Assembly: GCF_010993985.1 (NCBI RefSeq)
Contig: NZ_WINH01000009.1
Coordinates: forward strand, 1 to 64,000
DNA length: 64,000 nt
Source of the DNA: Paraferrimonas sp. SM1919
GTDB taxonomy: Bacteria; Pseudomonadota; Gammaproteobacteria; Enterobacterales; Shewanellaceae
Direction of reading: 5' to 3'
Part shown: positions 58,076-64,000 of the stretch, in pieces
Layout of the letters: the number at the start of each line of letters is the position of its first letter
Position numbering within the stretch: position 1 is the stretch's first letter
Notes under the pieces: generated by a model
Told to the model about the DNA's origin: nothing
What the model saw: the letters and a program-made list of their open reading frames with translations, nothing else
Database searches by the model: none
Position numbers and translations under genes: made by a program

Positions 58076-59058
58076 TCTCTTTTAGTTCTTTTTATCAACA
58101 AATCGCCGATGATGTTCTTGCCCATTGGTTAGAAGACCTGCCTAAAATTTTAGGCCAGTGGCAGCATGAAAATAAACATGGAAAATTGCCATCCTGGGAA
58201 AAAGTTCTCAATAAACTGCCAAATAACTGTGCCGATTACATCGACTTAGAAAATACGGTAACGATAGGTAAGGCTGATGAACTGGATGCCAGTCAACGTC
58301 AAAAAATTCATAATTTGCTGAAAATCTTTATGCCCTGGCGTAAGGGCCCCTATCAAGTTTTTGATACCTTTATTGATACCGAATGGCGTTCCGATTGGAA
58401 ATGGGAGAGGCTCAAAGATCATATCAGCCCATTAAACAATCGATTAGTGCTCGATGTCGGCTGTGGCAGTGGTTACCATATGTGGCGCATGTTAGGTGCT
58501 GGCGCTCGTCGAGTCGTTGGGGTCGATCCTTCGGCATTATTTTTATGTCAATTTGAGGCCATAAAACGCTTAGCTGGAACAGACAAGCCGATCCATCTAC
58601 TACCTTTGGGAATAGAGCAACTGCCACCATTGGATGCTTTTGATACTGTTTTCTCGATGGGCGTGCTTTACCATAGGCGCTCTCCAATTGAACACATCTT
58701 GCAGTTAAAAGATTTACTTCACGGTGGCGGTGAACTTGTCTTAGAAACATTAATCATCGATGGTGATGAGAATACTGTACTCGTGCCTCCTGGTCGCTAC
58801 GGAAAAATGAATAATGTGTGGTTCTTACCTTCAATCAAAGCGTTAGAGTTATGGCTAGCAAAATGCGGTTTTGAAAATATCAGAGTAGTCAACGAAGATG
58901 TTACTGCCTTAGCAGAGCAAAGAGCAACCCCTTGGATGACCAGTGAATCTTTAGTCGACTTTTTAGATCCCAATGACATCGACAAAACGATAGAAGGTCA
59001 CCCAGCGCCAAAACGTGCTACATTTGTAGCAACAAAGCCAATAAAACCATTATCTTAA
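58072..59058 (+). CDS. cmoB: tRNA U34 carboxymethyltransferase
   Basis: This 328-residue enzyme transfers the carboxymethyl group from carboxy-SAM to 5-hydroxyuridine at tRNA position 34. The start is GTG 58072 overlapping the cmoA stop (GTGA). The SAM fold is at ~120-260: [20 protein letters not shown] and [16 protein letters not shown]. The N-terminal [25 protein letters not shown] block (~85-110) is specific for CmoB. Length matches E. coli (323). The next operon begins 17 bases later. Confidence 0.96.
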   Translation: MISFSSFYQQIADDVLAHWLEDLPKILGQWQHENKHGKLPSWEKVLNKLPNNCADYIDLENTVTIGKADELDASQRQKIHNLLKIFMPWRKGPYQVFDTFIDTEWRSDWKWERLKDHISPLNNRLVLDVGCGSGYHMWRMLGAGARRVVGVDPSALFLCQFEAIKRLAGTDKPIHLLPLGIEQLPPLDAFDTVFSMGVLYHRRSPIEHILQLKDLLHGGGELVLETLIIDGDENTVLVPPGRYGKMNNVWFLPSIKALELWLAKCGFENIRVVNEDVTALAEQRATPWMTSESLVDFLDPNDIDKTIEGHPAPKRATFVATKPIKPLS

Positions 59059-59074
59059 TAAATAGAGTTTATCA

Positions 59075-59806
59075 ATGATACGAACTATTTTAGCGTTATT
59101 AAGCTTGTCATTTGTGAGTGCCTGTAGCATCACCTCAACTACCCCAGGGGTCACCCAGAAGCAGTTAAAATCAGCCCTAGATAAACAGCAGCAGCTAATT
59201 GCTTCTCAAATTGCTGAGCAATGTACCCCTCCGAAATTAGTCACCGGCCTACAACAACAAGTTCAAGCCCTTGGCCAATCACTGCAACAAATAGACGATA
59301 AAAAGTTAACGATGCAAATGGCCCAGACAATGCCGAAATGCCCTGAAACTCCTAGTATGCAAGATAAAATGATCTTAGGCGCAATTGAAAATGCCTATTT
59401 AAGTACCTTTAAAACACAATTAGTCGCAAGAATTGATACAGGCGCCGAATCCTCATCTTTAGATGCCCGAGAGATCCAAAACTTTGAGCGCGATGGCGAT
59501 GACTGGGTTAGGTTTACCTTAATCAATGGTCAGCAACCCATAGTGCATGAAGCTAAAGTTGTCCGTTTTGTCAATATTAGACAATCTGCAACCAATAATG
59601 CAGACAGAAGGCCAGTGATTCATGCACATTTGCAAATAGGCAGTTATGGCCAAACAACTGAAATAAACTTGACGGACCGTTCCCATCTTGACTATCCCCT
59701 ATTGCTAGGCAGAAAGTTCATCAAAGATATTGCCATTGTTGATGTATCTAAAGAGTTGTTCCAAGGTGAACCTACTAAGCCAATTTCACGCCAAAAGGAT
59801 AACTAA
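59075..59806 (+). CDS. Retropepsin-like lipoprotein, first gene of the ligase operon
   Basis: This 243-residue lipoprotein has lipobox VSAC (Cys17). A Gln/Leu-rich coiled coil spans ~28-85, and a retropepsin-like domain (PF05618 family) spans ~105-235 with Asp121 in RIDTGAESSSLDA and the end block LLLGRKFIKD. It starts 17 bases after cmoB. Its stop overlaps the next ATG (TAATG). In related gammaproteobacteria this three-gene set (protease, 7TM transglutaminase, ligase) is conserved. The target is presumably an envelope peptide; a paralogue without the operon lies at 37216. Confidence 0.85.
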   Translation: MIRTILALLSLSFVSACSITSTTPGVTQKQLKSALDKQQQLIASQIAEQCTPPKLVTGLQQQVQALGQSLQQIDDKKLTMQMAQTMPKCPETPSMQDKMILGAIENAYLSTFKTQLVARIDTGAESSSLDAREIQNFERDGDDWVRFTLINGQQPIVHEAKVVRFVNIRQSATNNADRRPVIHAHLQIGSYGQTTEINLTDRSHLDYPLLLGRKFIKDIAIVDVSKELFQGEPTKPISRQKDN

Positions 59807-61314
59807 TGCAATCGCGCAAACCTTTTTATTTATTTATTAGCATTTTATTTATTGTCGGCATCATCACGACTGCCTTTCGACATATTGAACAAGATGTGCC
59901 TTTAGTGCCTGGCGAGCAAATCCAAAGTTGGGCAATTGATGCCAAACTCTCTTTTCAAGGCTCAGGTGAACCGGTTGAGCTCACATTTGCCCTACCTTCA
60001 GACCCTGCTTTTGAAATTATTGAAGAAAATGCGACATCTTCAGGTTATGGCTTAACCATTGCAGAAAACCAACAAGGCAGACGAGCACTTTGGAGTCACC
60101 GTCAACCCCAAGGCAATCAACAGCTTTTTTATAGCGCGACCTTAATTCCTACTAAGCAAACCCAATTACTGCAAGATGAGGAACCGCAAGCCCCTAGCCC
60201 TGTAGTGTGGGATGACGAATACCGAGGCGCAGCTACTGAAGTTATTGAAACCGCTTGGCAAAAGAGCGCTAGCGCTTATTCTTTTGCTTTAGAAATAGCC
60301 AAAATGATGACCTCAGATTCCCCTAGTCAAAACATTGCCCTGCTTAATAATGCGTTTAAACGAGATAAACTGCTACTAAACTTCATGCACAGTGCTGGTT
60401 ACCCAGCTAAAAATATGCATGTGCTCATGCTCGAGGATCAGCGCCGCCGTCAAAAATTGGTCACTATGGTAGCGTTTTATGAAGAGGGGCAATGGCAACT
60501 TATCAACCCTGATACTGGCATCATTGGTCGCCCGAAAAATGCTCTGGTTTGGGATTTTAAACAATCCTCTATACTGGATGTGATTGGTGCTAAAAACTCC
60601 ACTGTCAGCTTTTCTATGCTTGAAAAGCAAAGCTCGGCTTTAAAAACAGCAGTTGATGTGATTGATCAGCAAACTGATTGGGATTTCTCTCTCTATCAGT
60701 TGCCGATTGAAGAGCAAAGTCTTTTTAAAGGGATTTTGTTGTTGCCTGTTGGGGTATTAGTTGTGGTCTTTTTAAGAGTTCTGGTGGGCATCAAAACCTC
60801 TGGTACCTTTATGCCCGTACTCATTGCCATGGCTTTTATACAAACTACCTTGTTGACTGGTTTAATCGGCTTTCTGCTGATTGTGTCGATCGGTTTGATG
60901 ATCCGCTCTTACCTGTCCAATTTAAACTTATTACTCATATCAAGAATATCCGCAGTCGTCATAGTGGTAATAGGTATTATTGCCATATTCACCCTACTCG
61001 CTTTTAAATTAGGATTAAATGAAGGCCTGACCATTACTTTCTTTCCTATGATCATTTTGGCATGGACGATAGAAAGAATGTCGATTTTATGGGAAGAGGA
61101 AGGCCCAAAAGAGGTGTTCGTCCAAGGCGGTGGAAGTTTATTTGTAGCCGTACTGACCTATCTAGCAATGAACTCTAATTGGATTCAGCACTGGGTATTT
61201 AACTTTTTAGGATTACACTTAATCATTCTGGCATTGGTGCTGATGATGGGCCAATACACTGGCTATCGTTTACTAGAACTTAAACGATTTCACCCTTTCG
61301 TGGAGAGAGGTTAA
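59806..61314 (+). CDS. Inactive transglutaminase fused to seven membrane helices
   Basis: This 502-residue protein has an N-terminal helix (~6-24), a periplasmic transglutaminase-like region (~35-290) lacking a clear catalytic Cys-His-Asp triad, and then seven helices (~305-490): GVLVVVFLRVLVGIKTSGTFMPVLIAMAF, LLISRISAVVIVVIGIIAIF and TITFFPMIILAWTIERMSILWEEEGPKEV. This matches the inactive-transglutaminase/7TM families (PF14400 and PF14402). It is translated in overlap with the protease before and the ligase after (TAATG at both joints). The 7TM part probably holds the ligase and protease at the membrane. Confidence 0.88.
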   Translation: MQSRKPFYLFISILFIVGIITTAFRHIEQDVPLVPGEQIQSWAIDAKLSFQGSGEPVELTFALPSDPAFEIIEENATSSGYGLTIAENQQGRRALWSHRQPQGNQQLFYSATLIPTKQTQLLQDEEPQAPSPVVWDDEYRGAATEVIETAWQKSASAYSFALEIAKMMTSDSPSQNIALLNNAFKRDKLLLNFMHSAGYPAKNMHVLMLEDQRRRQKLVTMVAFYEEGQWQLINPDTGIIGRPKNALVWDFKQSSILDVIGAKNSTVSFSMLEKQSSALKTAVDVIDQQTDWDFSLYQLPIEEQSLFKGILLLPVGVLVVVFLRVLVGIKTSGTFMPVLIAMAFIQTTLLTGLIGFLLIVSIGLMIRSYLSNLNLLLISRISAVVIVVIGIIAIFTLLAFKLGLNEGLTITFFPMIILAWTIERMSILWEEEGPKEVFVQGGGSLFVAVLTYLAMNSNWIQHWVFNFLGLHLIILALVLMMGQYTGYRLLELKRFHPFVERG

Positions 61315-62264
61315 TGTTCGCTAGCCCGAAAGCACTAGCCGCCAAGGGTGTGCTAGGTATGAATAAACGAAATATTGATTATATTGGCCGCTATAACCCT
61401 AGACGCCTCTATAAATTCGTGGATGATAAACTATCGACCAAACAACTGGCTATAGATAATAATATCCACAGTCCTGGGTTAATTGGCGTTATCAGCCAAC
61501 AACATGATATCGCCATGGTACCTAAACTCGTTCAAGGAAAATCTGGGTTCGTAGTTAAACCCGCCCAAGGAAGTGGCGGTAAAGGGATCATGGTGATCAC
61601 TAAGGTTAAGGATGGTCGCTTTTATAAACCTAATGGGGATGAAATTACTCATGAGGAAATGACCCGTCATGTGTCTAATACCCTAAGTGGCCTATTTACC
61701 CTTGGTGGTAAACCTGATGTGGCAATGATTGAAGAGTTAATTCAATTTGACCCTGTATTTGATGGCTTTAGTTTTGAAGGGGTGCCAGATATTCGCTTGA
61801 TCATTTTTAAAGGGTTCCCTGTAATGGGCATGCTGCGTTTATCAACTAAAGCTTCTGATGGTAAGGCTAACCTTCATCAAGGTGCGGTTGGTGTAGGTTT
61901 AGATCTAGCCAACGGCCAAGGATTATACGCCGTACAGTTTGATAGAAAAGTCGAATACCACCCTGATACTGGCCGCAAACTCAATGAGATTAAAGTGCCC
62001 CATTGGGATAAGCTTTTACATTTAGCCGCGGGTTGCTATGAAATGTCAGGCCTTGGCTATTTAGGAACCGACATGGTTCTTGATGTTGAACACGGGCCCT
62101 TGTTACTAGAATTAAATGCTCGCCCTGGACTTGCTATTCAAATTGCCAATGATCAAGGTATATTACCAAGGCTAAAACAAATTGAAGCCTTAGGTGAACA
62201 GAATATGGATGTTGAACAAAGAATTGCGTACTCTAAAAAGCATTTTTCTACTGCTCACGCTTAG
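61314..62264 (+). CDS. Alpha-L-glutamate-ligase-like ATP-grasp protein (RimK-related)
   Basis: This 316-residue ATP-grasp enzyme belongs to the TIGR02291-like RimK-related family. The glycine-rich ATP loop VKPAQGSGGKGIMVI (~84-98) and the C-terminal metal-binding block GTDMVLDVEHGPLLLELNARPGLAIQ (~250-275, in two parts) are intact. RimK-type enzymes join glutamate or other amino acids by isopeptide or peptide bonds. It may modify an envelope peptide that the retropepsin-like partner cuts. No signal peptide is seen, so it is cytoplasmic. It overlaps the next gene by ~55 bases. Confidence 0.9.
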   Translation: MFASPKALAAKGVLGMNKRNIDYIGRYNPRRLYKFVDDKLSTKQLAIDNNIHSPGLIGVISQQHDIAMVPKLVQGKSGFVVKPAQGSGGKGIMVITKVKDGRFYKPNGDEITHEEMTRHVSNTLSGLFTLGGKPDVAMIEELIQFDPVFDGFSFEGVPDIRLIIFKGFPVMGMLRLSTKASDGKANLHQGAVGVGLDLANGQGLYAVQFDRKVEYHPDTGRKLNEIKVPHWDKLLHLAAGCYEMSGLGYLGTDMVLDVEHGPLLLELNARPGLAIQIANDQGILPRLKQIEALGEQNMDVEQRIAYSKKHFSTAHA

Positions 62265-63786
62265 TTGTGTTATCACTGATTCAGCTGCCATTGAAGGTCA
62301 ACTTTGGCAGCGTTTTCAGCAATGTCAGCAAGCCTTACCCAGTACCGACCTTTATCAACAATTTGCGATTGCCGAACGCGCAACTTTACTGCAAAGGCAA
62401 GAGCTGCCAATTTATAACTTATTTGATTATCTTGATTATCTTAATCAGACACCGTTGAAGCTTAATCAAGAGCTACAAGGTGCGTTCTTGGGCTGTCAAA
62501 CTCGATTAAAAAAGCATCTACTTGATCACATTCAATTACTCAAGAAAAGTGGCTTTATTAGTGAGCTAGCACAGGCCAAGCAACCTCATTTACAAAAATT
62601 AAGCCAAGCCTATTTAACACTCGAAACGATTTTATTGACTTTTGAGTTAAAAAACCTAACCACTAAAGCCAATTATTTATCGCTACTTAGGCAAAGGACG
62701 CACATAACCTTAAAAAATCAGGCTTGTCATAATGAACACTACCCCAACGGGCTGATTAATTTACGTCAGCTCAATCGTTACTTCTTAACAACTTCTGAAG
62801 AGTGCGGCCAACAAGCATGGCAGCAAAGCCGTCAGTTAAATGATCAAACGTTCAATCAACAATTGAGTCAGGATAGCTCTCTTCCTAGCCAATTACATTT
62901 TGTCGAACCAAAACGCTTAGAAAAGTATTTAGCCAAAATAAACCAAAACCCACTATTGGTTAAACCATGGCAGCTACCCAAACAATTAATGTTAGAAGCT
63001 CGTCCACCAGCTTGGGATAGTTATCAAAGAATGATGGAGATTTTAGCTGCACTTAACTATCAGATAGAGCCCATTATTCCACTCAATAGCAGTGATAAAC
63101 AGCAGCCCCAAAGAGTGAGAATATGGTCCAAAAAACGTCCTGTTGCTGAACTTTTGATACAAACGGCTGATAACAATTATGCTCAAGTAATTCAAAAAGG
63201 AGTGATTGGAACACAACTTGCGCAGATACATCTTTATCAAAGAGCGCAGATAACAACCCCTCAGCAGCAACAGCAATGGCTAATGATGCTCGCTAAAATA
63301 TTTAAAGTCATTGCCAACCCAAATGCTTTTTATTTGTTATCCCATTCCGCTGATGATGCTGAGCTGGATAACTTATATCAATATTGGTTTGTTGATACCT
63401 TCAAAAAAGACAGTCATTGGCAACGAATATATGATCAAAGCCAATGGTTCAAACACAGTTATCAGTCTCAAGTTTTTGTGAGTAAGAACTTTTCCAATAA
63501 AATCCACTTTAAAGAGCGATTACAAGGTGTCAAATATTTGCAGCAGGCATTAATGCCGCCCCTTGCCAGTTACCTCAACAAACATCATTGTGATTCTGTT
63601 ATTGCTTGTTATCGCACACTTTTTAGCAGTGAAAATAACAATGATTTAATTTGGGTTTATAATCAAATTACCGGAAAAAAACTGACAAAAACAAGCTTTT
63701 GGGAGCACTTAGAGAATGAAGTCTATCAATTTGATAATACTAATACTGATCTCACTGCCGGCATGCAGTCAATTACCCGAAAATAA
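62209..63786 (+). CDS. Exported protein of unknown function, fourth gene of the ligase operon
   Basis: This ~525-residue protein has a signal peptide near residues 8-26 (LKSIFLLLTLSCVITDSAA). The start is not certain: GTG 62194, ATG 62209 and TTG 62224 are all open, and all overlap the ligase end. The body is Gln/Leu-rich and mainly helical, with Cys residues spaced through it (CQQAL, CQTRL, CHNEH, EECGQQ, KHHCDSVIACYR). It has no recognised domain. Overlap with both the ligase gene and the next lipoprotein gene shows it belongs to the same translated unit. It is a candidate unstudied partner of the envelope ligase/protease system. Confidence 0.7.
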   Translation: MLNKELRTLKSIFLLLTLSCVITDSAAIEGQLWQRFQQCQQALPSTDLYQQFAIAERATLLQRQELPIYNLFDYLDYLNQTPLKLNQELQGAFLGCQTRLKKHLLDHIQLLKKSGFISELAQAKQPHLQKLSQAYLTLETILLTFELKNLTTKANYLSLLRQRTHITLKNQACHNEHYPNGLINLRQLNRYFLTTSEECGQQAWQQSRQLNDQTFNQQLSQDSSLPSQLHFVEPKRLEKYLAKINQNPLLVKPWQLPKQLMLEARPPAWDSYQRMMEILAALNYQIEPIIPLNSSDKQQPQRVRIWSKKRPVAELLIQTADNNYAQVIQKGVIGTQLAQIHLYQRAQITTPQQQQQWLMMLAKIFKVIANPNAFYLLSHSADDAELDNLYQYWFVDTFKKDSHWQRIYDQSQWFKHSYQSQVFVSKNFSNKIHFKERLQGVKYLQQALMPPLASYLNKHHCDSVIACYRTLFSSENNNDLIWVYNQITGKKLTKTSFWEHLENEVYQFDNTNTDLTAGMQSITRK

Positions 63787-64000
63787 ACGTGTGCAATCGT
63801 TACAAAAACTACAACAAACCTTTGAACCTAAGCTCTATCAACTGCCCCCAAGAATTCAAGGCCATTATGGCCTAAGAATGTTTCGTCTCAGTGGTAAAGA
63901 AGAGTATCTACAAAGCAGTTTAATTGATTTATATTCTGTCACTGACGCACAGCGATTTTATGCCTGTTCAAGTGATGATCAAGCCTTTATAAAGCACCAA
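63716..64000 (+). CDS. Lipoprotein of unknown function, fifth gene of the ligase operon (cut by the window)
   Basis: An ATG at 63716 opens a frame of 95 codons to the window edge. The product starts MKSINLIILILISLPACSQL, a signal peptide with lipobox LPAC. The mature part reads QGHYGLRMFRLSGKEEYL and SSLIDLYSVTDAQRFYACS. It starts 71 bases before the stop of the preceding gene, so the two are translated together. I do not recognise the family, and the C-terminus lies beyond the window. Confidence 0.7.
   Translation, partial: MKSINLIILILISLPACSQLPENKRVQSLQKLQQTFEPKLYQLPPRIQGHYGLRMFRLSGKEEYLQSSLIDLYSVTDAQRFYACSSDDQAFIKHQ

Overview
The window looks like a chromosomal segment of a marine gammaproteobacterium, most likely of the order Alteromonadales and close to Shewanella. 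This is inferred from gene content and order: sdhCDAB-sucAB divergent from gltA, rsxABCDGE-nth, rluC divergent from rne, aspS-yebC-ruvCAB, cmoAB, a Pseudomonas-type dapD, a VC_2705-type sodium symporter pair and TonB/AbgT nutrient uptake genes. The DNA is moderately AT-rich. No species can be named from the sequence alone.

Positions 1-2240 are accessory DNA. They hold the first 18 codons of a REP-associated (RAYT/IS200-like) transposase running off the left edge, three small genes of unknown function on the minus strand, two copies of an ~85-bp hairpin element, and ~500 bases packed with short perfect hairpins. Positions 2240-9230 are a mixed region: two paralogous hexapeptide acetyltransferases coupled to a sodium:solute symporter, an EEP-family nuclease/phosphatase, two small unknown genes, a decayed tRNA-Met with its terminator, a stand-alone BLUF photoreceptor and a CPA-type cation/proton antiporter.

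Positions 9330-18500 are central metabolism: sucB, sucA, sdhB, sdhA, sdhD and sdhC on the minus strand, divergent from gltA. Next come galU-dapD, a POT peptide transporter, and the complete rsx (rnf) electron-transport operon ending in nth (22668-29165). Positions 29250-38950 hold small housekeeping units (a TIGR03503-like protein, dnaQ, rnhA, a methyltransferase, gloB, mltD, rluC). Interspersed are less known genes: a BsuPI-domain protein, an unknown two-gene unit, an XRE regulator and a retropepsin-like lipoprotein.

Positions 39562-49150 carry rne, with an unusual 19-copy 24-bp tandem repeat in its C-terminal scaffold, then a SulP transporter, an AbgT transporter and a TonB-dependent receptor. 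Positions 49660-54430 are the recombination/translation cluster ruvB, ruvA, ruvC, yebC, aspS.

The right end (54570-64000) starts with a large three-module periplasmic-binding protein with a membrane helix and what looks like a degenerate GGDEF domain. Then cmoA-cmoB run into a tightly packed five-gene unit: retropepsin-like lipoprotein, inactive-transglutaminase/7TM protein, RimK-like ATP-grasp ligase and two exported proteins of unknown function, the last cut by the window edge. This last unit is the best candidate here for an incompletely described system. It looks like a cell-envelope peptide ligase/protease module with unrecognised extra partners.
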